Shown here: piece by piece, positions 20,505 to 30,759 of the stretch
Layout of the letters: each line of letters opens with the position of its first letter
Position numbering within the stretch: the first letter of the stretch is position 1
Source: Shewanella carassii
GTDB taxonomy: Bacteria; Pseudomonadota; Gammaproteobacteria; Enterobacterales; Shewanellaceae
NCBI RefSeq assembly: GCF_002777975.1
Contig: NZ_NGVS01000004.1
Coordinates: forward strand, 62,001 to 126,000
Length of the DNA: 64,000 nucleotides
Direction: 5' to 3'
Program-made: the position numbers and the translations under genes
Notes under the pieces: generated by a model
Databases searched by the model: none
Told to the model about the DNA's origin: nothing
The model's input: only the letters and a program-made list of their open reading frames with translations

Positions 20505-21842
20505 TCAATTCCGCACAAACAAGGCCATGGCTTCGGTGTGATGGGTCTGGGGGAACATGTCCAACACAGTGAGGCGCTCTAGGCGATAACCTTGCTCGAG
20601 CAGCAACACGCTGTCCCGCGCCAGGCTCGCCGGATTGCAAGAGACATACACTACTCGCTCTGGCGCGATGTTTTTCAGATAAGAAAGCGTCTCATAGGCA
20701 CCGGCCCGGGCGGGATCCAGCAACAGTTTATCCACCTTGCCAAGCCAGGGCTCGGCCGAGAGGTCGGCGCTGAGATCGGCGCAAAAGAACTTCACACCTT
20801 CAAGCCCTGCCTGTTTGGCATTTTGTCTGGCCTGCTCAACCATGGCGGGCACGCCCTCGACACCTGTGACCCTGGCGCCGCTGGCCGCCAGCGGTAGGCT
20901 GAAGTTACCCATGCCGCAGAAGAGATCCAATATGTGCTCGCCGTCCTTGGGTTGCAGCCAATCTATGGCCTTGGCCACCATGGCGCGGTTTACTTCACCG
21001 TTGACCTGAATAAAATTCCCCGGATTAAACTTAAGCGTCAGCTCTTTGCCATCAACGCCAGGCAAGCGGTAGCTTGGCTGATTGCCCGTAAGGTACTCAC
21101 ACTCGCCCTGATTGTCCTGCAGCACCAACTGCAATCCTTGCTGCTCGGCAAAGGCCTTGAGCTTTTCCTTGTCTTTATTCACCAGTGACCGAGTGATACG
21201 CAGCACAGCATAACGACCGGCTTCGGTTTCAATCAGCTCCACATGACCAAGCTGAGCCACGCCCTGCAGGTGAGCTAGTTGCGCCGCCAACGGCTTTATC
21301 AGTTCCGACAACGAAGCCGCCAATACAGGACACTCGCCAATGGCCACCACCTTGCTGCTGGACTTGGCCCTGAACCCCAGGGTGAATTCGCGACTTTGTT
21401 TGTCATACCAGGTCGCCAGTCTGGCCTTGCGTCTATAATGCCAAGGGGCAGATACCAGTTCATCAATAGCGGGTAATTCGGATAGACCCGAGAGTTTAGC
21501 AAACAGCTCGGCTAATGCTCGCTGCTTATGCTGCCGCTGGCTCAAATCTGACAGATGTTGCAGATCGCAACCACCGCAAAGCGCATAATGGGGGCATTGG
21601 GGCTCGACTCGTTCAGGAGAGGTCTGGCTGATACGGATGAGTTTACCCCTGGCGTAATTCTTTTTTTGTTCGGTGAGCTGCACCTCGGCGCTCTCACCAG
21701 GCAACAAGCCGGGAATAAACACTACCTTGCCCTGATATTGACCGATCCCGGCACCCTGATGATCCAGTCCGGAAGCCGTGAGAGACAGTTTTACGGAGAC
21801 TTTTTTGGATCTGTTTGGTTTTTCTCTAAAAAATTGTGCCAT
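20505..21842 (-). CDS. rlmD: 23S rRNA (uracil-1939-C5)-methyltransferase RlmD
   Basis: A 445-residue SAM-dependent methyltransferase that modifies U1939 of 23S rRNA. An N-terminal TRAM domain (about residues 15-75) is followed by the iron-sulfur cysteines in [14 protein letters not shown] and GECPVL. The C-terminal Rossmann domain has [14 protein letters not shown] for SAM and [12 protein letters not shown] with the catalytic Cys. Length agrees with the family. It is divergent from barA with a 98-bp gap and precedes relA by 126 bp, the same order as in E. coli. Confidence 0.96.
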   Translation of the reverse strand: MAQFFREKPNRSKKVSVKLSLTASGLDHQGAGIGQYQGKVVFIPGLLPGESAEVQLTEQKKNYARGKLIRISQTSPERVEPQCPHYALCGGCDLQHLSDLSQRQHKQRALAELFAKLSGLSELPAIDELVSAPWHYRRKARLATWYDKQSREFTLGFRAKSSSKVVAIGECPVLAASLSELIKPLAAQLAHLQGVAQLGHVELIETEAGRYAVLRITRSLVNKDKEKLKAFAEQQGLQLVLQDNQGECEYLTGNQPSYRLPGVDGKELTLKFNPGNFIQVNGEVNRAMVAKAIDWLQPKDGEHILDLFCGMGNFSLPLAASGARVTGVEGVPAMVEQARQNAKQAGLEGVKFFCADLSADLSAEPWLGKVDKLLLDPARAGAYETLSYLKNIAPERVVYVSCNPASLARDSVLLLEQGYRLERLTVLDMFPQTHHTEAMALFVRN

Positions 21843-21940
21843 CTAGGCCCCTGAAACAATAAAAAACTGGCAAAGACGCCGGAATATCTGGCAGTCTATC
21901 TATAGCCGTAAACAAACTAGCTGGAATACCTATACCGCCC

Positions 21941-24724
21941 ATGAACAGTGCGAATAACATGACCAAGTACAGCCTCAGATCCTGGGTGCTGGTATTGGCC
22001 CTGGCCCCTACCATTTTGGTCGGTATTCTTCTGGGCAGTTACTTTACCATAAATCGTTTTTATGAGCTTGAAGATACGCTCATAGAACAGGGCAGCAATA
22101 TCATAGAGCCACTGGCCATCGCCAGTGAGGTAGGCCTAGCGGCCAATAACCGCGAGGCCACTAAACGCCTGCTCGCCGCGGCTCAGCTCAACAAGTCGAC
22201 CCTGGTGAAATCCATCGCCATCTTTGATGCCGACAACCAGCTGTTTGTCACCTCCCACTATCACAAAGACTTTGAGATCATGCGCTACAAGGGCGCCATC
22301 TCGGATCTGGCCCGCACCGAATACGATCAAGTAGGTGACAGTCTGGTATTGAGAGCGCCGATTTTCGCCGCTGGCAGCCTGCTGGCGGTAGACGATGCTC
22401 CCGGCGCCAATGAGAAACCTCTGGGTTATATCTCTTTGCTGCTCAACAAGGAAAAGGCGCTGCTAGAACAGCACAGAGCCGCGGTGGCGGCTTTTATCAT
22501 AGTGCTGATTGGGGTACAGCTGAATCTGCTGTTTACCTTCCGTCTGGTTAAGAATGTGACTCAGCCAATCACAGACATGGTGCGGGTGGTGGCCAAAATC
22601 CGCGAGGGTAAGCTGGATACCCGATTAAAGGGTAACCTTATCGGTGAGCTGGATCTGCTCAAACGGGGGATCAACGCCATGGCGGGTTCCCTATCTGAAT
22701 ATCATGAGGAAATGCAGCAGAATATCGATCAGGCGACCTCAGACCTCAGAGAAACCCTGGAGCAGATTGAGATCCAAAACGTCGAACTGGACTTGGCCAA
22801 GAAACGAGCATTGGAAGCCAGTCGGATAAAATCCGAGTTTTTGGCCAACATGTCCCACGAACTGAGAACGCCGCTCAATGGCGTGATAGGTTTTGCCCGT
22901 CAGCTACTGAAAACGCCGCTACATGCCAGTCAGATGGAATATATCCGCACCATTGAACGCAGCGCCAACAACCTGCTCAGCATCATCAACGATATTCTCG
23001 ACTTCTCCAAGTTGGAAGCCGGGAAGATGGTGCTGGAAACTATGCCGTTCGCCCTCAGGGAAACCCTGGATGACACCCTAATGCTGCTCGCCGGCTCCGC
23101 CCATGAAAAAGGGCTGGAACTTGTGGTGGATGTGGCCCCTCAAGTGCCGGATGCCGTCAGCGGCGACGCCATGCGGGTCAGTCAGATCATCACCAATCTG
23201 GTGGGCAATGCCATCAAGTTTACCGATCAGGGTAGCGTGCTGCTAAAAGTGGATATCAGCGATCTTAAAGAGGACAAACTGCTATTACACTGTGAGGTGT
23301 CAGATACGGGTATCGGCATTGAGGAGAGTCAGCAGGAACTGCTATTCCAGGCGTTCGGCCAGGCCGATTCATCTATCTCCCGCCGCTTCGGCGGTACCGG
23401 CCTTGGGCTGGTGATCACCAAGCGTCTCATTAACCAGATGGGAGGTAAGATAGGCTTCAGTTCCCGAGTGGGCAAAGGCTCCACCTTCTGGTTTACCCTG
23501 CCGCTGATGACCAGCCAGTTCCCGATAGGTGAGCCGCTGCCACTGGAGCAGCTCAGAGGCAAGACGGTATTACTTTTTGAACCCAGACCCTTGACCCGCT
23601 CTGTGCTCAACCGCCGCTTGTTACATTGGCAGATGCAGGTCAACAGTGTTCACACTGTGCCGCAATTGGAAGCCGAACTTGCTCAAGACAAGGCGCATTT
23701 CGACTATGTGCTGCTCGGCTGTCACGGCTTCGATGGCCCGACTCAGTTGCAGGCAGTGCTCAAGAGTGCCAGACAAGTGACCGAGGCCCTTATTGCGCTG
23801 TTCGACTGTCATGATCAAGAGGCACTGGAGCGCTATATTCGCCCTGTTGTAGACCTTGTTCTGAGCATTCCTGCCAGCGAATACCTGATGGCACGCAACA
23901 TGATTTATCTGCCACAGGAATCTGAACTCAAGCCCGCCCTGCCTAAACTGGTCGAGCCGCAGCAGCGCCACAAGCTCAATGTGCTGGCAGTGGATGATAA
24001 CCCGGCCAACCTCAAGCTGATTGACACCCTGCTCGATGAACTGGTCACTGGGGTGACCACAGCCAGTAATGGCGAGCAGGCAGTGAATCTGGCCAAACAG
24101 CGCAGCTTTGATTTGATCTTTATGGATATCCAGATGCCGGGAACCGATGGCATTACCGCCACCCGGCTCATTCGTCAGGACTCGTTGAACCGCAATACCC
24201 CTATCATTGCGGTAACCGCCCACGCCATCAATGAGGAGCGCGAGCGGATCCTCAATAGCGGCATGGATGGCTACCTGCCTAAGCCTATCGATGAAGCCGC
24301 ACTGAAAGGAGTGATCAGTCGCTGGCTCACCCGGCCCAAGTTTACCCATTTTGACCAGCACACCCTCAACTGGGAGCTGTGTCTGACCCAGGCCAATCAG
24401 AAACAGGATCTGGCGCTGGATATGCTCAGAATGCTAATTGACTCCATGCCGGACACCACCAGCGACATCCAGGAATCGCTGGAGCAGGATGACGCCGCAA
24501 AAATGCAGTCCTGTGTCCACAAACTGCACGGTGCCTGTTGCTACTGCGGCGTACCGACATTGCAAAAACTCTGTCAAACCGTGGAAGGCGGTCTCAAACA
24601 AGGCAGCAGCATTGCCGAGCTGGAGCCAGAAATACTGGAGTTACTTGATGAGTTAACTAAGGTAGAATCTGCGGCGAAACAAGTGATATCCCAACTTTCG
24701 ATGGATTTAACCGATGACAACTAA
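21941..24724 (+). CDS. barA: Hybrid sensor histidine kinase BarA
   Basis: A 927-residue tripartite sensor kinase of the BarA/UvrY (GacS/GacA) pathway controlling Csr small RNAs and carbon flow. Order: membrane segment near residues 12-35, periplasmic region, second membrane segment near 180-200, HAMP, coiled coil, HisKA with His306 in MSHELRTPL, HATPase with DTGIGI and GGTGLGL boxes, a degraded receiver-like segment, a true receiver with Asp729 in FMDIQMPG, and a C-terminal HPt domain with His863. A second ATG at 21959 gives MTKYSLR, close to E. coli MTNYSLR, and may be the real start. It overlaps the next gene by 11 bp. Confidence 0.95.
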   Translation: MNSANNMTKYSLRSWVLVLALAPTILVGILLGSYFTINRFYELEDTLIEQGSNIIEPLAIASEVGLAANNREATKRLLAAAQLNKSTLVKSIAIFDADNQLFVTSHYHKDFEIMRYKGAISDLARTEYDQVGDSLVLRAPIFAAGSLLAVDDAPGANEKPLGYISLLLNKEKALLEQHRAAVAAFIIVLIGVQLNLLFTFRLVKNVTQPITDMVRVVAKIREGKLDTRLKGNLIGELDLLKRGINAMAGSLSEYHEEMQQNIDQATSDLRETLEQIEIQNVELDLAKKRALEASRIKSEFLANMSHELRTPLNGVIGFARQLLKTPLHASQMEYIRTIERSANNLLSIINDILDFSKLEAGKMVLETMPFALRETLDDTLMLLAGSAHEKGLELVVDVAPQVPDAVSGDAMRVSQIITNLVGNAIKFTDQGSVLLKVDISDLKEDKLLLHCEVSDTGIGIEESQQELLFQAFGQADSSISRRFGGTGLGLVITKRLINQMGGKIGFSSRVGKGSTFWFTLPLMTSQFPIGEPLPLEQLRGKTVLLFEPRPLTRSVLNRRLLHWQMQVNSVHTVPQLEAELAQDKAHFDYVLLGCHGFDGPTQLQAVLKSARQVTEALIALFDCHDQEALERYIRPVVDLVLSIPASEYLMARNMIYLPQESELKPALPKLVEPQQRHKLNVLAVDDNPANLKLIDTLLDELVTGVTTASNGEQAVNLAKQRSFDLIFMDIQMPGTDGITATRLIRQDSLNRNTPIIAVTAHAINEERERILNSGMDGYLPKPIDEAALKGVISRWLTRPKFTHFDQHTLNWELCLTQANQKQDLALDMLRMLIDSMPDTTSDIQESLEQDDAAKMQSCVHKLHGACCYCGVPTLQKLCQTVEGGLKQGSSIAELEPEILELLDELTKVESAAKQVISQLSMDLTDDN

Positions 24725-25313
24725 ACCGGGCTTCTTTAAACGCCTAAAGGCGCTGGAACTGCCACAAAAGAAACTCTTTGCCGTGGCGCTGTGCCAGCGT
24801 ATGTACCCCAACTACCAACTGTTTTCCGAGGTGTGTGAATTCGGCGATCCTCAGGTATTGGATACAGTGCTCAACCTGCTGTGGCAGTCTTTATATGACC
24901 GCAAACTCAAGCTGAACCTTGAGCTGCAGATGGCAAAACTGGAAGAAAACACCCCGGAGCCGACCCAATTCGATGCCTATGGAGTCTACCCGGCGATGGA
25001 TGCCGTCGTGGCACTCAGCTCCCTGCTGAGCGCACTGGAAAGCAAGGTGGAAGACGACATCACCAATATCTCCAAGCTATCATCCGGTACCGTGGCCCAC
25101 TATATTGAAGCCATAGCCGATCCCGAATTGGACGGTGAAGCATTGGACGATTTTGTCTTCAGCCATGAAGTGATGCAGGAAGAGCGCGAGTTGCAGGCAT
25201 CCTTGCTGGAAATAATCGAAGAAAACCCGCAGATAACCGCGGAGTTTGTCAAAGCACTGCGCAAAGAAATCGTCATGAGCGGCGTATCCAACATAGGGAT
25301 CAGCGCTCAATAA
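24714..25313 (+). CDS. YjaG family protein, DUF416
   Basis: A 199-residue soluble, helical protein of the DUF416/YjaG family. Family signatures are CQRMYPNYQLF near the N-terminus, the central DAYGVYPAMDAVVAL block and the terminal SNIGISAQ. E. coli YjaG has a similar length. The function is not established. The start lies within the barA end (11-bp overlap), and the next gene follows one base after its stop, so the three genes probably form one transcript. Confidence 0.88.
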   Translation: MTTKPGFFKRLKALELPQKKLFAVALCQRMYPNYQLFSEVCEFGDPQVLDTVLNLLWQSLYDRKLKLNLELQMAKLEENTPEPTQFDAYGVYPAMDAVVALSSLLSALESKVEDDITNISKLSSGTVAHYIEAIADPELDGEALDDFVFSHEVMQEERELQASLLEIIEENPQITAEFVKALRKEIVMSGVSNIGISAQ

Positions 25314-25314
25314 G

Positions 25315-25689
25315 ATGCGTAAGCTGGTTTATCGTGGCTATATCCTTAGCAATACCGACGGCCTCACCGACAGCTGGACCCTGACCATAGGCCAGACCAG
25401 CCGTACCGGCTCTTTGTTTGAGTTAAGAAGGCAGATCAATTTCTTTGAAGAGTTGGGGATATTGCCACAGCCGAAAATTGCTGCCGCAACAGACACCGAA
25501 ACAGCCGCCAATAAACCACTGCAGACCGGTAGCCAAAAGGCTCCAGCGGCTTCCCGCAAAGCTACAGATGGAAAAGCCACTGAAGGAAAAACCAAAGAGA
25601 GAAAAGCGGGAAAAGGCGGCGCAGGGGGAAAAAGCGCCAGTAAAGGCTCACAGCGAAAAAACACTTCCCCCAAAGGCCGTAAGTCATAG
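25315..25689 (+). CDS. DUF3319-like protein with Lys/Gly-rich tail
   Basis: A 124-residue protein. The first 55 residues form a compact domain (VYRGYILSNTDGLTDSWTL) resembling the DUF3319 family of Shewanella and Vibrio. The remaining 70 are low-complexity, rich in Lys, Gly, Ala, Ser and Thr and strongly basic, likely disordered and perhaps nucleic-acid binding. It starts one base after the upstream stop codon and is last in the barA transcript before a bidirectional terminator. The function is unknown; the family call is of moderate certainty. Confidence 0.7.
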   Translation: MRKLVYRGYILSNTDGLTDSWTLTIGQTSRTGSLFELRRQINFFEELGILPQPKIAAATDTETAANKPLQTGSQKAPAASRKATDGKATEGKTKERKAGKGGAGGKSASKGSQRKNTSPKGRKS

Positions 25690-25783
25690 CAAGGACTGGG
25701 AAATCGTCCGTCACGCTATTATCCTACCCAAGCGACTCCCAAGAGACACAGCCGCACTACTTCTTTCTGCATAAAGGTCAGCC

Positions 25784-25809
25784 AAAAGGCCACACAGATG
25801 TGGCCTTTT
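25784..25809. terminator. Bidirectional terminator between the barA operon and recN
   Basis: An eleven-base perfect stem (AAAAGGCCACA with TGTGGCCTTTT) and a four-base loop between two converging genes. It serves both directions by symmetry. Confidence 0.85.
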
Positions 25810-25847
25810 GATTTATCAAATCCAGGTTTAACAGCCCAGTCCTAGAC

Positions 25848-27509
25848 TTAACTACTCAGCAGCTCACGGGCATTGGCCAGAGTATTGCTGGTGATGGTAT
25901 CGCCACCAAGCAGCCGAGCCAGCTCCTGTACCCGCTGCTCTTTATCCAGTGCCACCATAGAGGTTTCAGTACCACTGCCCTTGGCATGTTTGGCAACAAA
26001 CATATGCTGATGGCCGTTACCTGCCACCTGCGGCAGATGAGTCACACACAACACCTGGGTCGATTCTCCTAGGGTGCGCAACATGCGGCCCACCACGGCA
26101 GCCGTTGGTCCGGAAATCCCCACGTCCACCTCGTCAAAAATCAGTGTCGGGGTGGCCACCTTACGGGCGGTTATCACCTGAATACCCAGGCCGATCCGGG
26201 AAAGCTCGCCCCCCGAGGCCACCTTGGCCAGACTCTGCAGTGGCTGCCCCGGGTTGGTGGTCACCAGAAACTCTACCCTGTCACTGCCGTTGACCGACAT
26301 CTGCTCAGGGCTGAACTCCACCGCTATGCTGAACTTGCCCTTGGGCATATTGAGTTCATGGATGGAAGCCGTGACCAACTTGTCCAACTCTTTGGCGTAG
26401 CGGCTGCGACTCTGACTGAGTTTTTGCGCCTGGGTCAGATAATTCTGTTTGCTAGCTTCCAATTGCTGCTCTATCTCTTCGAGCTTCTGCTCATCTGAGT
26501 CGAGGCTCCCCAGTTCGGCCAGCAACTGCTGATGGTGTTGATACAACTCTGAGGGCATCACCTGATGCTTGCGCGCCAGTTGCATCGCCTTGGAAAGTCG
26601 CGCCTCCAGCATGGCAAAGTGTTCAGGGTCCAACTCGAGCTTGTCCAGATAGCGCTGCAGCTCGCTGCTGCTTTCCTGCACCTGGATCAGGGCATCGTTG
26701 AGCATGCCGCCGACATTGGCCAGCTCAGAGTCGACACTCTCCAGCTCGGCACTGATATGCACTGCCCGGTTCAGCAATGACTCTATGTTGGCCTCTTCGC
26801 CCTCACTGAGCAGCATCAAGGCCAACTGACAGGACTCGATCAGCGCCGTACTGTTAGCCAGACGCTTGTGCTCCTGCTCTATTTCGGCAAATTCATGCTC
26901 CCCGAGGGCAAAGTCGTTGAGTTCTTCCACCTGATAACTGAGTAACTGCTTGCGGGCAATTCTCTCCTGCTGCGACAGCACCAATTGCCGCAGTTCCTGC
27001 TCGATTTGGCGATAACGCTGATAGGCACTGCTGACACTATCGAGCAACAGCTTATGATTGGCATAGCTGTCCAGCAGGTAAAGTTGCTGCTCTGTCTTGA
27101 GCATGGCGTGATGAGCATGCTGGCCGTGGATCCCCACCAGCAAGGGCCCCAAAGCCTTGAGCTGAGTCAGCGGCACAGGGTTACCATTGATATAGGCGCG
27201 GGAACGGCCATCGCTGCCTATAGTGCGCCTGAGAATACATTCATCTTCGAGTTCGAGATCATTATCTTCCAGCCAACGCTTGGCCAGAGGGACATCCGCC
27301 AGGGAGAAACGGGCACTAACTTCTGTCTTGCTGGCACCGGGGCGTACACTGGCGGCATCGGCCCGGTTGCCGAGACAAAGCCCCAGGGCATCGATGGCAA
27401 TGGATTTACCCGCCCCGGTCTCGCCGGTAATACTGGTCATTCCCGGACGGAAGTCCAGCTCCAGAAAACGCACTATGGCAAAGTTATTGATGCTGAGTTG
27501 GCAAAGCAT
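25848..27509 (-). CDS. recN: DNA repair protein RecN
   Basis: A 553-residue SMC-like ATPase that acts in recombinational repair of double-strand breaks. The Walker A motif GETGAGKS is near residue 30, two coiled-coil stretches lie at about 155-360, and the ABC signature VASGGELSR and Walker B LIFDEVDVGISG are near 425 and 465. The ATG at 27509 was chosen over an upstream GTG because GGGAA precedes it and the product begins MLCQLSINNFAI, as in E. coli MLAQLTISNFAI. Two LexA boxes lie 18-55 bp upstream, so it should be SOS-induced. Confidence 0.97.
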   Translation of the reverse strand: MLCQLSINNFAIVRFLELDFRPGMTSITGETGAGKSIAIDALGLCLGNRADAASVRPGASKTEVSARFSLADVPLAKRWLEDNDLELEDECILRRTIGSDGRSRAYINGNPVPLTQLKALGPLLVGIHGQHAHHAMLKTEQQLYLLDSYANHKLLLDSVSSAYQRYRQIEQELRQLVLSQQERIARKQLLSYQVEELNDFALGEHEFAEIEQEHKRLANSTALIESCQLALMLLSEGEEANIESLLNRAVHISAELESVDSELANVGGMLNDALIQVQESSSELQRYLDKLELDPEHFAMLEARLSKAMQLARKHQVMPSELYQHHQQLLAELGSLDSDEQKLEEIEQQLEASKQNYLTQAQKLSQSRSRYAKELDKLVTASIHELNMPKGKFSIAVEFSPEQMSVNGSDRVEFLVTTNPGQPLQSLAKVASGGELSRIGLGIQVITARKVATPTLIFDEVDVGISGPTAAVVGRMLRTLGESTQVLCVTHLPQVAGNGHQHMFVAKHAKGSGTETSMVALDKEQRVQELARLLGGDTITSNTLANARELLSS

Positions 27510-27526
27510 AATGAATTCCCAAAACA

Positions 27527-27542
27527 CTGTATTGATAAACAG
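27527..27542 (-). promoter_or_regulatory. LexA (SOS) box 1 of recN
   Basis: CTGT-N8-ACAG fits the gammaproteobacterial LexA consensus exactly. It lies 18 bp before the recN start, where it would cover the transcription start region. Confidence 0.9.
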
Positions 27543-27548
27543 TATATA

Positions 27549-27564
27549 CTGATTTTTTATACAG
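27549..27564 (-). promoter_or_regulatory. LexA (SOS) box 2 of recN
   Basis: CTGT-N8-TCAG on the - strand (CTGA-N8-ACAG on +), one base off consensus and 22 bp from box 1, about two helical turns. E. coli recN also has several boxes. Confidence 0.75.
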
Positions 27565-27601
27565 TAAATATCTGTCGATTAATTATTCCCTGTGTTGTTC
27601 C

Positions 27602-28555
27602 CTAGACAGCCCATGCCGCTATCAAAGGCAAACTGATAAAGGTGATCAGCGTCCCCACTAATATCCCCTGGGCACTGACCCCGGCCTTGGTGTCATAACG
27701 CTGCGCCAGTAAGTATACACTCGCTGCCGTAGGCAAGGCCGCAAGGATAACGCCCATCTGCAGATTGGTGCCGCTGATCCCCATGGCTTTCAATAATAGA
27801 TAAGCCAGCAGAGGTTGCAGTAGTAGCTTGCAGGCGTTGATACCAAAGAGCTCGGCCAACTGCCAAGGCCCAGGTAAGCGAGTAGCGCCGCGAACCCGGG
27901 TCGCCTTGGCCAACACCATACCTATGGCAAACAGGGCACAGGGGCTGGAGGTGGCGCCTATCTGACTTATCATCATCGCTATCCCATCCGGCAGAGCCAT
28001 ACCGGAAGCCGAGACAGCAACGCCCAGGGCGCTGCCGATAACAATCGGGTTTTTCGCCAGCGCTTCAACAATAATCAACAAGGGATGCGCCTTATTTTCT
28101 GTATCTCTGGCGAGCTCCAACGACACCAGGGCGATGGCAAACATCACCACAGACAACAGGCTGGCAATGGCCGCCGCAGCCAGCGCCAACTGGTTTCCCG
28201 GGTAGACTATCATCATCATAGGGATGCCGATAAAGGCGGTATTGCCGAAGGTGGCATTCAAGGCGCGAATCGCCCCTACCCCCTGACCGGCCCTGAAACA
28301 ACCGGAAATCAGCAGCACCAGCAGATAGGTCAGCATCATTGCCACACTGAAACCGATGATGAAATGCCACTGGAAGATCTCCTCGAAAGAAGTTCTTGCC
28401 AGCACTATCATCATAATGGCCGGAAAAGCTATGTAATAAACATATTGGTTGAGAGCGGCGTCCGTACCATCCGGCAGGATTTTGCTTTTCTGTACCAGTG
28501 AACCTGCGAGCATAATGCCAAACACAGAGATCAGCGGAGTAATGATTCCAGTCAT
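27602..28555 (-). CDS. AEC family transporter (auxin efflux carrier type)
   Basis: A 317-residue inner-membrane protein with about ten hydrophobic segments in two halves, matching the AEC family of permeases, some of which carry malate, malonate or similar anions. The start was set at ATG 28555 (MTGIITPLISVFGIMLAG), preceded by GGAAGAAG; the open frame continues upstream but is not membrane-like there. It is divergent from a LysR-type regulator 222 bp away, which may control it. The substrate cannot be read from the sequence. Confidence 0.88.
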   Translation of the reverse strand: MTGIITPLISVFGIMLAGSLVQKSKILPDGTDAALNQYVYYIAFPAIMMIVLARTSFEEIFQWHFIIGFSVAMMLTYLLVLLISGCFRAGQGVGAIRALNATFGNTAFIGIPMMMIVYPGNQLALAAAAIASLLSVVMFAIALVSLELARDTENKAHPLLIIVEALAKNPIVIGSALGVAVSASGMALPDGIAMMISQIGATSSPCALFAIGMVLAKATRVRGATRLPGPWQLAELFGINACKLLLQPLLAYLLLKAMGISGTNLQMGVILAALPTAASVYLLAQRYDTKAGVSAQGILVGTLITFISLPLIAAWAV

Positions 28556-28777
28556 ACTTCTTCCATTTTGCTGACTTTGGCTGTCGTACTCCCGCCGGGG
28601 ATCTGCGAAAATGGCGGGGAATTCTGTATCTTGCCTGCCCTTATCAGTACAGCTAAGTAAGTTCGGCAGAGACGCCGACAAGTTACCACAGCCGTTTTCT
28701 GCCAGCCATTGCGCTATGGTCGTAGACATCGGCAGACAAGCGTTTTAAACATATCCTTGGCACATTGAGGAACAGCA

Positions 28778-29680
28778 ATGAGTGACAATCAGGCTCCCGA
28801 ACTGCAACTGCTCTACTTGTTTGTACATCTGGTCAATGCTGGCAGTTTCTCCCAGGCCGCCAAAGTACTGAATATGCCGGTGGCCACCGTCAGCCGCAAA
28901 CTAGCCAAGCTGGAATCTGTGCTGGATAAACAACTGCTGATGCGCACCACCCGCAAACTGCGGTTGACCGAAGAGGGACTGGAGTTGTTCCAACGCTATC
29001 AGCAACTGATAGCCCAGTTTGATGCCCTGGCCAGCGGCACCTGCGCCGACAAGCCCGAAGGCACCCTGAGAATTGCCGCTCCCATCTCGATTATCTCTAT
29101 GATATTCATCGAGACACTGAACGAATTTTGCGAGTGCTACCCGGATATCAAGCTGCATATCGCCCAAAGTAACGAGGTGGTGGATCTCATCGATAAAGGC
29201 ATAGATGTTGCCATAGTCGGCGGCACCCAGCCGGACTCCTCCTGGGTTTCCTGCTCTCTTGGAGTATTGGATTATCGCCTGGTGGCTTCCCCCGGGTATC
29301 TTCGAAAGGCGCCGGTATTCAATCATCCGCAGCAGCTTAGTCAACATAAGGTGATCAAGGTCTGGCCTCTGTTCAACTGGTCGCTGCGCCATCCCGATGG
29401 CGATGCCTTCTATTATGACGGCCCGGCCAACCTGACCCTGACGGATCTCCACGGTGCCATCCGCGCAACCTTGAATGACGGCGGCATTCTTTACGGCCCA
29501 GAGCTCTTTTGCAAACAGGAGTTGAAAGATGGTCGGCTACAGGTATTGCTGCCGGAGTGGAAAGGAGAAAAACGGCGTATTTCCCTGCTCTATCATCAAC
29601 GCAGCCAGCAACCACTCAAGGTAAAACTCTTTATCGAGTTCATGCAGCAGCGCGCCCCTGCGCTATTTTCCATGGACTGA
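28778..29680 (+). CDS. LysR family transcriptional regulator
   Basis: A 300-residue LysR-type regulator. The winged helix-turn-helix covers residues 8-66 (GSFSQAAKVLNMPVATVSRKLAKLE), and a substrate-binding domain fills the rest, with TLRIAAPIS at its start. It resembles the CrgA/DsdC-like subgroup lacking strong sign of its ligand. The ATG has GAGGAA 8 bases upstream. Divergent placement from the AEC transporter suggests that this is its main target; other targets cannot be excluded. A terminator follows directly. Confidence 0.92.
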   Translation: MSDNQAPELQLLYLFVHLVNAGSFSQAAKVLNMPVATVSRKLAKLESVLDKQLLMRTTRKLRLTEEGLELFQRYQQLIAQFDALASGTCADKPEGTLRIAAPISIISMIFIETLNEFCECYPDIKLHIAQSNEVVDLIDKGIDVAIVGGTQPDSSWVSCSLGVLDYRLVASPGYLRKAPVFNHPQQLSQHKVIKVWPLFNWSLRHPDGDAFYYDGPANLTLTDLHGAIRATLNDGGILYGPELFCKQELKDGRLQVLLPEWKGEKRRISLLYHQRSQQPLKVKLFIEFMQQRAPALFSMD

Positions 29681-29685
29681 AACGC

Positions 29686-29712
29686 AAAAAAGCCCGCGAT
29701 GCGGGCTTTTCT
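29686..29712. terminator. Bidirectional terminator between the LysR gene and pstS
   Basis: AGCCCGC and GCGGGCT form a seven-base GC-rich stem with A and T runs on either side, between two converging genes. Confidence 0.85.
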
Positions 29713-29727
29713 TCGAAGGGGTATGTC

Positions 29728-30699
29728 TTACAGACGGATACCAGCCTTCTCCAGGTCTTTGGCAATCACACTTCTTGGCAGTGCAACATAACCGTCTTTC
29801 TCAACAACCTGCTGACCCTGCTTGGACAGAACATAGCGGACAAACTCGCGCTGCATGGGTGACAGCTCTTTGTTTGGATGCTTGTTGATGTAAACGTAGA
29901 GGTAGCGTGACAGTGGGTAAGTACCGCTGGCCGCGTTCTCTGGCGTTGCAGCGATATAGTCGTCACCCTTCTTCGACAGAGCCACGGCTTTCACACCGGC
30001 AGTCTTGTAACCTATACCTGAGTAACCGATAGCGTTCAGCGACTGAGATACAGACTGCACCACTGAGGCGCTGCCTGGCTGCTCGTTCACGTTGGCTTTG
30101 AAGTCACCCTTACACAGGGCTTTCTTCTTGAAGTAACCGTAAGTACCGGATACTGAGTTACGGCCGTACAGCTGAATGTCTTTGGCAGACCAGCTTCCGT
30201 CCAGACCGGCATCACCCCAGCGAGTGATATCGCTGCCACCACACTTGTGGGTAGAGGAGAAGATAGCATCAACTTGCTCTATGCTCAGACCCTTGATTGG
30301 GTTGTCCTTGTGCACAAAGACCGCCAGGGCATCGATGGCTACACGAATCGCAGTAGGCTTGTAACCATAGTGCTTTTCAAACGCTTCTTCTTCGTTTGGC
30401 TTCATCTTGCGGCTCATTGGGCCGAACTGAGAAGTCCCTTCGGTCAGGGCTGGAGGCGCAGTTGAAGAACCGGCAGCCTGGATCTGGATGTTGACGTTAG
30501 GGTACATCTGTTTGAATTCTTCCGCCCACAGAGTCATCATGTTGGCCAGAGTGTCAGAGCCGACGGAAGACAAGTTACCGGAAACACCACTTGTTTTCTC
30601 GTAGGTTGGCAGTGACTGATCGATAGCAGCCATTGATGCTGCAGAGAATACACCAGCGGCCGTAAGGGTTACTGCGCCGACAAGCTGTTTCAATTTCAT
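29728..30699 (-). CDS. pstS: Phosphate-binding protein, PstS-like
   Basis: A 323-residue exported substrate-binding protein for phosphate. A signal peptide occupies residues 1-24 with an AlaXAla-type cut near SMAA-I. The mature part opens with a [11 protein letters not shown] phosphate-binding loop, and [22 protein letters not shown] and a GSASVV stretch supply further ligand contacts. GGAG lies 6 bases before the ATG. A four-part Pho box lies about 60-100 bp upstream. No pstC, pstA or pstB follows, so it must work with a transporter encoded elsewhere or in another role such as signalling or scavenging. Confidence 0.9.
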   Translation of the reverse strand: MKLKQLVGAVTLTAAGVFSAASMAAIDQSLPTYEKTSGVSGNLSSVGSDTLANMMTLWAEEFKQMYPNVNIQIQAAGSSTAPPALTEGTSQFGPMSRKMKPNEEEAFEKHYGYKPTAIRVAIDALAVFVHKDNPIKGLSIEQVDAIFSSTHKCGGSDITRWGDAGLDGSWSAKDIQLYGRNSVSGTYGYFKKKALCKGDFKANVNEQPGSASVVQSVSQSLNAIGYSGIGYKTAGVKAVALSKKGDDYIAATPENAASGTYPLSRYLYVYINKHPNKELSPMQREFVRYVLSKQGQQVVEKDGYVALPRSVIAKDLEKAGIRL

Positions 30700-30759
30700 T
30701 ATTTGCTCCAGTTTTTACCGAACTTGGTTTCTAAAACGCAGCCAGTATCAATTGCCACA

